Of a DNA stretch of 64,000 bases, positions 51,491 to 59,790 are shown in pieces (positions within the stretch are counted from its first letter, which is position 1; every line of letters starts with the position of its first letter). The position numbers and the translations under genes were made by a program. The stretch is from Burkholderia pyrrocinia (lineage in GTDB: Bacteria; Pseudomonadota; Gammaproteobacteria; Burkholderiales; Burkholderiaceae): assembly GCF_018417535.1 (NCBI RefSeq), contig NZ_CP070978.1, forward strand, positions 1,550,001 through 1,614,000, read 5' to 3'. Under the pieces are notes generated by a model. That model saw nothing but the letters and a program-made list of their open reading frames with translations, was not told the origin of the DNA and made no database searches.

Positions 51491-52489
51491 ATGAATCTCG
51501 TATCGATCCAGGCGCCGGCCGCCGTCGTGATGATCCGGCCGCACCGCTTCCTGCCGAACCCGCAGACCGCGGCCGACAACGCGTTCCAGCGCACGGCCGG
51601 CGGCTCAACCGACACGTCGTCGGTGTCCGCGGCCGCGCGCGACGAAGTCACGGCCGCCGCGCAATCGCTCGCCGATGCGGGCGTGCGCGTGCACGTGTTC
51701 GACGACCACGGCGAGCGCGACACGCCCGACTCCGTGTTCCCGAACAACTGGTTCTCGACGCATCCGGGCGGCCACGTCGCGCTGTATCCGATGCACAGCC
51801 CGAACCGCCGCCGCGAGCGGCGCGCGGACATCGTCGAGATGCTGAAGGCCGAGTATCGCGTGCAGGACGTGATCGACTATTCGGGGCTTGAATACGACGA
51901 CGTGTTCCTGGAAGGCACCGGCGCGATGGTGCTCGACCACGTCGCACGGATCGCGTACACCGCGCGTTCGCGCCGTGCCGACCCGGTCGCGCTCGAACGC
52001 TTCTGCACGCACTTCAATTTCGAGCCGATCTGCTTCGATACGGCCGATGCCGACGGGCGCCCGATCTATCACACGAACGTGATGATGAGCGTCGCGACGG
52101 AGTTCGCGATGGTCGGCCTCGACCTGATCGCCGACCGCCGGCGTCGCGCCGAGATCGCGCAACGCCTCACCGAAACGGGACGTGCGGTGATCGCGCTCGA
52201 TCAGTCGCAGATTGCGAACTTCGCGGGTAATACGCTGGAATTGTCGGGAAGAAACGGGCGCGTGCTTGCGCTGTCGCGGCGCGCATTCGATTGCCTCACG
52301 CGCGACCAGCGCGCGACGATCGAGCGCTCCGCGCGGCTGCTTCCGCTCGACGTGCCGACGATCGAACTGGCCGGCGGGTCGGTGCGCTGCATGCTCGCGG
52401 GGATTCATCTCGCGCGGCGGGCAACCGCGCCGGATGCGATCGCCGTGGAATCGGCCGCATCGCCACGCGAGACGACGCCGCAGATCTGA
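51491..52489 (+). CDS. Citrulline hydrolase-type guanidino-group enzyme (CtlX family)
   Basis: A 332-residue member of the arginine deiminase/dimethylarginine hydrolase superfamily in its CtlX (citrulline utilisation) branch. Key blocks: TPDSVFPNNWFSTH, the acidic FLEGTGAMVLDHV, H in PIYHTNVMMS, and the nucleophile C300 in GGSVRCMLAGIH. Paired with ornithine cyclodeaminase, it would hydrolyse citrulline to ornithine for conversion to proline. An alternative is activity on another ureido or guanidino compound. Confidence 0.8.
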   Translation: MNLVSIQAPAAVVMIRPHRFLPNPQTAADNAFQRTAGGSTDTSSVSAAARDEVTAAAQSLADAGVRVHVFDDHGERDTPDSVFPNNWFSTHPGGHVALYPMHSPNRRRERRADIVEMLKAEYRVQDVIDYSGLEYDDVFLEGTGAMVLDHVARIAYTARSRRADPVALERFCTHFNFEPICFDTADADGRPIYHTNVMMSVATEFAMVGLDLIADRRRRAEIAQRLTETGRAVIALDQSQIANFAGNTLELSGRNGRVLALSRRAFDCLTRDQRATIERSARLLPLDVPTIELAGGSVRCMLAGIHLARRATAPDAIAVESAASPRETTPQI

Positions 52490-52512
52490 CCGACAGGCTC
52501 GCAAAACGCAAC

Positions 52513-52541
52513 CGGCTGCCGATGCGATGCAACGGCAGCCG
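52513..52541. terminator. First hairpin between convergent CtlX and Hsp70 genes
   Basis: CGGCTGCCG (52513-52521) and CGGCAGCCG (52533-52541) pair perfectly around an 11-base loop. It starts 24 bases after the CtlX stop. No U tract follows. Confidence 0.5.
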
Positions 52542-52583
52542 TTCTCGTATTCGAAGGGTATTGAATCGGCAACGCCGCGGAAT

Positions 52584-52610
52584 GCTCCGGTATCCGAACG
52601 ATACCGGAGC
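52584..52610. terminator. Second hairpin between convergent CtlX and Hsp70 genes
   Basis: GCTCCGGTATC and GATACCGGAGC form a perfect 11-base stem with a CGAAC loop, 13 bases from the stop codon of the minus-strand Hsp70 gene. It is symmetric and can act on both transcripts. Confidence 0.6.
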
Positions 52611-52622
52611 CCACCGCGCCGC

Positions 52623-55424
52623 TCACCCCGCCAGCAGCTTCAACCCGGCCGGCAGCGTTTCGCCGAACACGCGCACCGTGTCAGCTTCGTCGAACGCGAT
52701 CGCTTCGCGCACCATGTCGATCCAGGCCGCCGACGCATTCGCGGCCGACAGACGCTTGATCACCGCGTCGCGCGTATCGTCCGGCAGGTCGCGTGAACGG
52801 TCGCCGGTCATCCGTGCAATCTGCGCGGCCGCGAACGCCGCCGGCTCGACCTGCTTCCAGTCGAGCGCGAACAGCGCATCGAGCCAGCCCCTGGCGACTT
52901 CCGCAGGCACGACACTGTGCGCGCTGCCGTAGAACGGCCGGCGCGCGCCGATGCGCCCGAGCGCCCACGCACAAAGCGCGCGTTCGGCCGGCTTCTGCAA
53001 TTGCGCGATCAGGCGCTCGGCCAGCTCGACCTTGCGCTCGACGGGCAGCCGTTCGAGCGACGCCGACAACCGCGTCATGTCGGCCGGGCCGACCTTGCCC
53101 GGATCGAACGGCAGCTTGCGCCGCTTGTCGTCGGACGGTTCGAGGAATGCGATCGCGTCGCGCACCTGCGTCTGCGCATCGTCGTCGAGGCCGCCGGCCA
53201 CGCGCCGCCACAGCGTCCACCACTCCGACCACACCTGAGCGTCGTTCACGTATTGAATCCCGTCGTCGAACAGCGGCCACAGCTGCTCGATGCGCCATGC
53301 ATCGAGCGGATGACCGAAGCCCGGGCGCAGGCAATAACCGGCGAGGTTCAGCCACGCGCGTTCGTGATCGGCCGAGCGTCGACGGCGCCGCGCCCGCACA
53401 AGCAACGCGTCGAACAGCTCGCGCGCGAGCGCGACGTCCCATTCTTCGCGCGCGCCGAGCACCTGTTCGAGCTGCGCGCGCAACCGGCGCGTGTCCTTCG
53501 GCGTAACGTCCGCGGCCTTGCTGCCGAACGAGCGCTCGATCAGTTCGATGGCCTGGTCAAGCCGCGGATGCCGCGCAGGTGCATCGTCGCCGCCGTGTGC
53601 CGGCGCATCGCTGCGCAACTGGAATTCGAGCCGCCAGCGGCGTGCCGCGTCGTCGGTCGCGATGCAATGCATTTCGAGCGTGCCGACCTCGGTCAGCGAC
53701 GCGGTGAGCTTCACCGGCGTTTCGCGCGCATCGCTGCCCGCCTGCCGCTCGACGACCGTCGCGATCGGCGGCAGCCGCACGAAATCGCCGCCATCGAGTT
53801 CGACGAGATCGCCGGGCCGGTACGCGGTCTCGGCCACCGTCGACACGAGGTGGAAACGCACCGGCTGCCCGAGCTGCAGCGCGAACGTACGATCCTCGAG
53901 CCGGATCTCGCGGCCCTCTTCCGCACCGCGCGGCAGCAGGCAGACACCGCGTGCGGCCGCGTCATCGGCACCGTCGTCGAGCACGAGGAAATAGCTGCGC
54001 GCGGAACCGCCGCCGATGCGCGGCGCATGCCCGGCACGCGCAAGCCCGTAGGCCACCGCGCCGCGCGCGACCGCCACGTCCGGATGCGCGTTGTGCAGCA
54101 CGTCGAGCGGCGCGCCGCGCCACGCGCCGAGCGTCTGCGCAAGACGGCCGGCAAGCGCACCCGCACGGAACACGCCGCCGTTGAGCAGCAGCGTGTCGGG
54201 CAGCGGGCCTTCCGCATGACGGTTCAGGAACGCGGCGACGTGCCGCGTGACGGCCGGGTCACTCGCATACGGCAACCCGAATTCGACGATCGCGGCCCGC
54301 GCGCGACGCGGCAGTTCGCCGGCCGCGACCTGCGGAAAGAAGCCGTCGACGACGATCTGCTCGACTTCCTGCCGCGTCAGCTCGGCCGAGCGCGCGCCGC
54401 CGACGAGCTTGCTGCCCGCGCCGAGCAGCGTGACGGTGACGGACGCCGGTGCGTCGTCGCCGAGCAGCCGCTCCTTCGCGGCGCGGCAGCGCTCGACGAG
54501 CTGCGACAGGCTCGCGGCCGACAGCCGCGTGCCGGGCTCGGTCAGCCGCGTTTCGACCAGGCGCGCGAGCGCGAGGTCCATGTTGTCGCCGCCGAGCATC
54601 AGGTGGTTGCCGACGCCGACGCGCGTAAAGGTCGGCTCGCCGTCGTCGCCCGGTGCGACATCGACGAGCGTGAGGTCGGTCGTGCCGCCGCCGACGTCGC
54701 AGATCAGCACGCGCCGCGCCTCGGCGAACGTGTCGCGCAACGTCGCGCGCTGGCCGTACAGCCAGTCGTAGAACGCGGCCTGCGGCTCTTCCAGCAGCCG
54801 CAGCGCGGGCAGCTTCGCGCGCCGCGCAGCTTCGACCGTCAACGCGCGCGCGCCGTCGTCGAACGACGCGGGCACCGTCAGGATCACGTCCTGCTTCGCG
54901 AGCGGCGCGTCGGGAAAACGTGCGTCCCACGCGTCGCGCACATGCGCGAGATAGCTCGCGCTCGCGTCGACCGGCGACACCTTGTCGACGCCGTCGGCCG
55001 CGCCCCACGGCAGGATCGCCGCGAGCCGGTCGACCGACGCGTGCGACAGCCAGCTCTTCGCGCTCGACACGAGCCGGCCCGGCACCTGCGCGCCGAGCGT
55101 GCGCGCATAGCGGCCGATCACGGGCGGCAGCGCGTCACCAGCGCCGCTGTCACGACCGGCTGACCCGCCGTCACGGCCGCCGCCCGAACGGGCGGCCGCG
55201 TCGCGCGCGCCGGCCGCCTGCCACGGCAACCTCAACGCGTCCGCCGCGAGCTCACCGGCCGCCGGGTGATAGCGCACCGACGGCAGCAGCGGCTGCGCGG
55301 CCACCGCGCCGGGGCCGACGAGCTGCTCGACGTCGAACACGCGGATCGCGTCGGAGCCGGCTTCGACGTATGCGACGACCGTATTGCTCGTGCCGAGGTC
55401 GATGCCGACCGTATAGCGCTTCAT
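52623..55424 (-). CDS. Large Hsp70-like protein with DUF3731-type C-terminal extension
   Basis: A 933-residue protein. Residues ~1-600 are an Hsp70 ATPase and substrate region: phosphate loop GIDLGTSNTVVAYVE at the start, DVGGGTTDLTLVD, and GGDNMDLALARLVE. A Gly/Asp/Ala-rich insert lies near residue 80. The last ~330 residues are not Hsp70-like but match the DnaK-related DUF3731 type (ERSFGSKAADVTPKDTRRLR; WALGRIGARRPFYGS). It starts five bases after the smaller Hsp70. It is clearly not the housekeeping DnaK, and no DnaJ or GrpE gene is nearby. Function unknown. Confidence 0.83.
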   Translation of the reverse strand: MKRYTVGIDLGTSNTVVAYVEAGSDAIRVFDVEQLVGPGAVAAQPLLPSVRYHPAAGELAADALRLPWQAAGARDAAARSGGGRDGGSAGRDSGAGDALPPVIGRYARTLGAQVPGRLVSSAKSWLSHASVDRLAAILPWGAADGVDKVSPVDASASYLAHVRDAWDARFPDAPLAKQDVILTVPASFDDGARALTVEAARRAKLPALRLLEEPQAAFYDWLYGQRATLRDTFAEARRVLICDVGGGTTDLTLVDVAPGDDGEPTFTRVGVGNHLMLGGDNMDLALARLVETRLTEPGTRLSAASLSQLVERCRAAKERLLGDDAPASVTVTLLGAGSKLVGGARSAELTRQEVEQIVVDGFFPQVAAGELPRRARAAIVEFGLPYASDPAVTRHVAAFLNRHAEGPLPDTLLLNGGVFRAGALAGRLAQTLGAWRGAPLDVLHNAHPDVAVARGAVAYGLARAGHAPRIGGGSARSYFLVLDDGADDAAARGVCLLPRGAEEGREIRLEDRTFALQLGQPVRFHLVSTVAETAYRPGDLVELDGGDFVRLPPIATVVERQAGSDARETPVKLTASLTEVGTLEMHCIATDDAARRWRLEFQLRSDAPAHGGDDAPARHPRLDQAIELIERSFGSKAADVTPKDTRRLRAQLEQVLGAREEWDVALARELFDALLVRARRRRRSADHERAWLNLAGYCLRPGFGHPLDAWRIEQLWPLFDDGIQYVNDAQVWSEWWTLWRRVAGGLDDDAQTQVRDAIAFLEPSDDKRRKLPFDPGKVGPADMTRLSASLERLPVERKVELAERLIAQLQKPAERALCAWALGRIGARRPFYGSAHSVVPAEVARGWLDALFALDWKQVEPAAFAAAQIARMTGDRSRDLPDDTRDAVIKRLSAANASAAWIDMVREAIAFDEADTVRVFGETLPAGLKLLAG

Positions 55425-55429
55425 CGCGC

Positions 55430-57271
55430 TCAGGCGGCGCCGCGCACGTCGAACTCGACCTTCCAGCGCTCGTTCGTGCCGCTCGGGATCGCCTCGAGTT
55501 CGAGCGTGCCGGCTTCGGTCACGCGCGCATGCAGCTTCACCGGCACGATCTCGCCGACCGTGCGCCCTTCGGCAGGCAGCGTCGCCTGGATTTCTTCCAG
55601 CTCCTGCAGCTCTTCCGGCGACCAGTAGTCGAGCAGTGTGCCGACCTGGTCCTGGCGCCGCACCGACGAACCGAAGAAGCGGAACTGCACCGGTTCGCCG
55701 ACGACGAGGCCGAACTCCTGCGGCGGCAGCGCCGCGTCCGAGCCTTCCTCCATCCCGAACGGCGCGACGCACAGCGCCTGCACCGGCGGTTCGAGCCCCG
55801 GCACCGCGGGCATCGCCGATTCGATCGCGACGTAGTACGCGCGCGCCGTGCCGCCGCGAATGCGCACGCCACGGCCGCGCTTCACGAAGCCGTAGTACGC
55901 CGCGCCACGCGCGACCGCGAGATCGAGATCGGCACCTGCGAGCAGGCGCGCGGGCGCCGCGCCTTCGGCGGCGAGCCAGCTATTGAGCGTATCGAGCACG
56001 CGCTGCGTGAGCAGCGTCGACTTGAACACACCGCCGTTGAACAGCACGGCCGTCGGATGCAGGAATGTCGCGCCCTGCGGCAGCGTGCGCTGCACGCCTT
56101 CGAGCGTGTCGAGCGCCGCGACCTGGCGGCCGAGGAACGCCGCGAGATGGCGCGTGATGCCCGCGTCCTGCGCATACGGCAGGCCGAGCTGCGTCAGGCC
56201 GACGCGCGCGCGGCTCACCGGGCGCGCGGCCGCATCGACCTGCGGGAAGAAGCCTTCGAGGATCGTCTGCGTCAGTTCCGCGCGCGTGAGCTCCGTGCGG
56301 ATCGAACCGCCGATCAGCTTCGAGCCGCGGCTCGGCACGACGAGCGGCACCGCGTCGGTCGTCGGGTCGGACAGCAGCGTTTCCTTCGCGGCACGGCATG
56401 CGTACGTGAGCGCGCGCAGTTGCCACGGATCGGCCTGCGTGCCCTGCTGCGCGAGCTTGCGCGCGACCACGTGCGCGAGCGCGAGGTCCATGTTGTCGCC
56501 GCCGAGCAGGATGTGCTCGCCGACCGCCACACGATGCAGTTCGAGATTGCCGTCGCGCTCGACCACCGCGATCAGCGACAGGTCGGTCGTGCCGCCGCCG
56601 ACGTCGACGCACAGGATCAGGTCGCCGACCTGCACCTGCTTGCGCCAGCCGCCTTCGCTCTTCTGGATCCAGCTATACAGCGCGGCCTGCGGCTCTTCGA
56701 GCAGCGTCATCCGCGTGTAGCCGGCGGCGCGCGCGGCCTCGGCCGTCAGTTCACGCGCGGCCGGGTCGAACGATGCGGGGATCGTCACCGTCACGTCCTG
56801 GTCGGCGAACGGCGCGTCGGGATGCGTGTGGTCCCACGCTTCGCGCAGGTGCGTCAGGTAGCGGATCGAGCTTTCCAGCGGCGACACACGCGACACTTCG
56901 GGCGGCGCATCGCTCGGCAGGATCGCCGCGCGGCGGTCGACGCCCGGGTGGCACAGCCAGCTCTTCGCGCTCGACACGAGGCGGATCGGCGTGCCGGCGC
57001 CGCGGGTGCGCGCCATCTCGCCGACCGCGAAGCCGCGCGAAGTCGTCCACGGCAGCGTCAGGTCGCCCTGCGTCAGTTCGCTTTCATGCGGCAGATAGAG
57101 GAACGACGGCAGCAGGTCGCGCGACTCCAGCGCGCCGGGCGCGGTGAGCTGCGCGATCGGCAGCACCTGCTGCGTGATTGTTTCGCCGTCGCTCGCGGCG
57201 CTGTCGACATACGACAGCGCGCAGTGGGTCGTACCGAGGTCGATGCCGATCGAATAGCGCGGATCGCTCAC
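55430..57271 (-). CDS. Hsp70-like protein, non-housekeeping
   Basis: A 613-residue Hsp70-family ATPase: GIDLGTTHCALSYVD at residues 8-22, DVGGGTTDLSLIAV, GGDNMDLALAHVVA, and a shortened substrate-binding part ending in a beta-rich region (VKLHARVTEAGTLELEAIPS) that also occurs in the larger neighbour. The usual helical lid is absent. The GTG start overlaps the DUF2760 stop by three bases. The two Hsp70s share order of motifs but differ in size, suggesting an ancient duplication and a heteromeric machine. Confidence 0.85.
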   Translation of the reverse strand: MSDPRYSIGIDLGTTHCALSYVDSAASDGETITQQVLPIAQLTAPGALESRDLLPSFLYLPHESELTQGDLTLPWTTSRGFAVGEMARTRGAGTPIRLVSSAKSWLCHPGVDRRAAILPSDAPPEVSRVSPLESSIRYLTHLREAWDHTHPDAPFADQDVTVTIPASFDPAARELTAEAARAAGYTRMTLLEEPQAALYSWIQKSEGGWRKQVQVGDLILCVDVGGGTTDLSLIAVVERDGNLELHRVAVGEHILLGGDNMDLALAHVVARKLAQQGTQADPWQLRALTYACRAAKETLLSDPTTDAVPLVVPSRGSKLIGGSIRTELTRAELTQTILEGFFPQVDAAARPVSRARVGLTQLGLPYAQDAGITRHLAAFLGRQVAALDTLEGVQRTLPQGATFLHPTAVLFNGGVFKSTLLTQRVLDTLNSWLAAEGAAPARLLAGADLDLAVARGAAYYGFVKRGRGVRIRGGTARAYYVAIESAMPAVPGLEPPVQALCVAPFGMEEGSDAALPPQEFGLVVGEPVQFRFFGSSVRRQDQVGTLLDYWSPEELQELEEIQATLPAEGRTVGEIVPVKLHARVTEAGTLELEAIPSGTNERWKVEFDVRGAA

Positions 57272-57849
57272 AGTTCCACCTCCGCCGGTGCGACCACCGA
57301 TGCGTCGGGGCTGCCCGTCAGCTTCGGCAGGCGCACGTCGGACACGCGCCAGCCGCGATGGCTGACCGTGCCCGTGAACGGCGCCGAGCCGACCACGTTG
57401 CCGGTCACGCGTACGGCCGTCGCGTCGAAGCCGGCCGGCAGCGTCACGCGGCTGCCTTCCGCCTCATCGCGCACCGGCACGATCGTGAAGTGTTCGCGCA
57501 GCGCGGCGCGGCAACCGTCGTGCACGAGGCGTGCGGCCGCACCGATGTCGGCGTCCGCGTAGCCGGCGATGTCTTCCTCGACGAAGTCGATGAAGCGCGC
57601 ATCGCGCTGCAGCAGGCCGAGCAGTTGCAGCGCGGCCTGCGGGCTCGCTTCGCGCAGTTCGGGCGCCGGTGCCTTCACGGGCACAGGCGCGGGCGCCGGG
57701 GCCGGTGCGGCTGCCGGCGCGACCGGTGCCGGGGCGCCGTCGCGCACGCGCAGCACGCCGGCCGCGAATTCGCGGTTGCCGAGCACGGAGAAGAACGTGC
57801 CGACGGCAAGCGACAGCCGGCCGAAGAAGGACAGGTTGGATTCGGGCAT
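57268..57849 (-). CDS. DUF2760-family protein
   Basis: A 193-residue protein with a conserved N-terminal FFGRLSLAVGTFFSVLGNREF, an Ala/Pro-rich linker (residues ~45-65) and a C-terminal domain (ALQLLGLLQRDARFIDFVEE, then a beta-rich end KLTGSPDASVV). It matches DUF2760, which is repeatedly encoded beside Hsp70-like genes. It is first in a three-gene overlapping operon, so it is a good candidate for a dedicated client or co-factor of the two Hsp70s. The 260-base gap upstream holds G+C-rich hairpins but no clear promoter. Confidence 0.75.
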   Translation of the reverse strand: MPESNLSFFGRLSLAVGTFFSVLGNREFAAGVLRVRDGAPAPVAPAAAPAPAPAPVPVKAPAPELREASPQAALQLLGLLQRDARFIDFVEEDIAGYADADIGAAARLVHDGCRAALREHFTIVPVRDEAEGSRVTLPAGFDATAVRVTGNVVGSAPFTGTVSHRGWRVSDVRLPKLTGSPDASVVAPAEVEL

Positions 57850-58109
57850 GGGGTCTGGACTCCTGTGGGCTCGCGACACGGCGAGCAATCTTGCCTGGGC
57901 GCCCGGTGGCGGCGTGCGCAACGCGCACCGCCGCCGCCCGGCGCGTGATTCGGACGCGCCCTCGCGGGTGCGGAAAACCCGTATTTTGCCCTGTGGCGGG
58001 CGAACCGGGCAGAAGTTGGGGGACAGAACATTGCGGCGCGACGGTTTTGGCCGCGCCGGATCGTGCAGGATTGCACGTCAGGCGCGTTCGATCGGGATGC
58101 TGCGCCGCG

Positions 58110-58550
58110 TCAGCGCGTGTAGCCCCGCAGCGCGGCCTTCGCTTCGAAATCGCGCGACAGCATGCCGAGCGTGACTTCGCCGAAGCGCGCCAGCAGCGAC
58201 GCTTCGGCATCCTTCAGTGTCGCCGACAGATGCGCGTTGACGGCCTGTTCGACCAGGCATTCGGGCTCGTCCTCCGGCACCAGATCGGAAAACAGCGGCG
58301 GCTCGCCCACTGCGCGATAGACGTCGAGCAGCGTGATGTCGTCGAGGGCGACGCTCAGCACCCAGCCGCCGCCGTGCCCTTTCTCCGACTGCACGTAGCC
58401 GCAATCGCGCAAGCCGCCGAGCAGGCGCCGCACGACGACCGGATTCGTGGCCAGCATCGTCGCGATCGTCTCCGACGTCAGCGGGCCGTCGGCCTGGTCC
58501 ATGTGGATCAGCGCATGCAGCATGCGCGACAAACGGCTGTCGGTTCTCAC
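58110..58550 (-). CDS. Rrf2-family transcriptional regulator without the Fe-S cysteines
   Basis: A 146-residue winged-helix regulator: SRLSRMLHALIHMDQADGPL, LTSETIATMLATNPVVVRRL, and GGGWVLSVALDDITLLDVYR. The iron-sulfur-binding members (NsrR, IscR) carry three Cys in the following loop; here that region (ECLVEQAVNAHL) has a single Cys, so this one is probably not an Fe-S sensor. GTG 58550 is chosen because the protein then begins at the family start; an ATG at 58610 would run through the palindromic operator. It is divergent from a thioredoxin-reductase-like gene. Confidence 0.82.
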   Translation of the reverse strand: MRTDSRLSRMLHALIHMDQADGPLTSETIATMLATNPVVVRRLLGGLRDCGYVQSEKGHGGGWVLSVALDDITLLDVYRAVGEPPLFSDLVPEDEPECLVEQAVNAHLSATLKDAEASLLARFGEVTLGMLSRDFEAKAALRGYTR

Positions 58551-58570
58551 GGGCGGCGCCCCTCTCTCGA

Positions 58571-58619
58571 AACTTCTGAAGTTGCATGAATGATACCATC
58601 GCCCTATCATGCAACTTCA
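58571..58619. promoter_or_regulatory. Large palindromic operator between Rrf2-type and flavoprotein genes
   Basis: TGAAGTTGCATGA (58577-58589) and TCATGCAACTTCA (58607-58619) are perfect reverse complements 17 bases apart. The left arm overlaps a second palindrome, AACTTC-T-GAAGTT (58571-58583). The block lies in the 129-base divergent gap and should be the Rrf2-type protein's binding site, controlling both genes. The half site AAGTTGCAT resembles sites of NsrR-like proteins. Confidence 0.65.
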
Positions 58620-58679
58620 CGTGTTTCATGAGTTGGCCGCCATCGGGACACACCCCTCACCCAGGAAAGGAGCTTGTGC

Positions 58680-59594
58680 ATGTCTACTCACCATGAAGTC
58701 ATCGTGATCGGCGGCAGCTTTGCGGGGCTGTCGGCCGCGATGCAGCTTGCGCGGGCGCGACGCCGCGTGCTCGTGATCGATGCCGGCCGGCCGCGCAACC
58801 GCTTTGCCGAACACGCGCACGGTTTTTTCGGGCAGGACGGCAAGCCGCCCGCGCAGATCGTTGCCGAAGCCGTCGCGCAACTGGACGCGTATCCGACCGT
58901 GCAGCGGATCGACGGTGAAGTGCGCACGGCCGAGCGCGATGCCGACGGCCGCTTCCACGTGACGCTGTCGGACGGCAGCCGCGCGAGCGCCGACCGGCTG
59001 ATCCTCGCGACCGGCATCCGCGACGAACTGCCGGCGCTGCCAGGGCTCGTCGAACGCTGGGGCATCAGCGTGCTGCATTGTCCGTATTGCCATGGGTACG
59101 AGGTGAGTGACCAGCGGCTCGGCGTGCTCGCCACGCATCCGCTGTCCGTGCATCAGGCGATCCTGATCCCGGACTGGGGCCCGACGACGTGGTTCACGCA
59201 GGGCGTGGTCGACGCGAATGAAGAAGAAGCCGCGTTGCTTGACGCGCGCGGCGTGCGCATCGAGCGGTCGCCGGTCGTCGAGATCCTGGGCGATGCGCCG
59301 CATATCGAAGCGTTGCGGCTCGCCGACGGGCAGGTCGTGCCGATCGATGCGCTGTTCGTCGGCGCGCGCACGGTAATGGCCAGCGATCTCGCGCAGCAGC
59401 TCGGCTGTGCGTTCGACGAAGGGCCGCTCGGCGCCGCGATTCGCGTCGACACGTGGAAGCAGACGAGCGTCGCCGGCGTGTTTGCCGCCGGCGACGCATC
59501 GAGCCTGATGACCAATGCGACGTTCGCGTCGGCGTCGGGGGTGGCGGCGGGGGTCGGTGCGCACCGGTCGTTGATTTTCGGGCTGCACGCTTGA
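58680..59594 (+). CDS. Thioredoxin-reductase-like NAD(P)/FAD oxidoreductase
   Basis: A 304-residue flavoprotein. FAD fold VIVIGGSFAGLSAAMQLARA at the start, the redox pair C134-P-Y-C137, and a late GVFAAGDASSLMTNATFASA. This is the class II pyridine nucleotide-disulfide oxidoreductase layout, but the NAD(P)-binding middle domain lacks an obvious GxGxxA, so its electron donor or acceptor may be unusual. AAGGAG lies seven bases before the ATG. It faces an Rrf2-type regulator across a large operator, implying induction by a redox or small-molecule signal. Confidence 0.82.
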   Translation: MSTHHEVIVIGGSFAGLSAAMQLARARRRVLVIDAGRPRNRFAEHAHGFFGQDGKPPAQIVAEAVAQLDAYPTVQRIDGEVRTAERDADGRFHVTLSDGSRASADRLILATGIRDELPALPGLVERWGISVLHCPYCHGYEVSDQRLGVLATHPLSVHQAILIPDWGPTTWFTQGVVDANEEEAALLDARGVRIERSPVVEILGDAPHIEALRLADGQVVPIDALFVGARTVMASDLAQQLGCAFDEGPLGAAIRVDTWKQTSVAGVFAAGDASSLMTNATFASASGVAAGVGAHRSLIFGLHA

Positions 59595-59754
59595 CGGGAA
59601 TGCGCGCAGCCGGGTGTTACGCGACGCGCGGCGCGTTCGTCGCGTGACAAAGGCCAACCTGTCTGGCCCGACACCGGCTCGCACACGGTCGGTCATCGCA
59701 CGCACTTGCCGCGATCCGCAACCGCATCGATGGATTCCCGGCGTGATGTGCGGT

Positions 59755-59780
59755 TTAATGCCCGGCAAAGCCCGCATTAA
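59755..59780. promoter_or_regulatory. TTAATGC inverted repeat before the LysR gene
   Basis: TTAATGC (59755-59761) and GCATTAA (59774-59780) are exact reverse complements 12 bases apart, ending 10 bases before the LysR ATG. Similar TTAA-flanked boxes occur before the next gene (60746-60762), suggesting one regulator binds both. Confidence 0.5.
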
Positions 59781-59790
59781 GAGAAATGAA

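Noticed and set aside
52917..57562. Two very long plus-strand frames opposite the Hsp70 genes
   Set aside because: They mirror the codon bias of the minus-strand Hsp70 genes and contain no recognisable domain.
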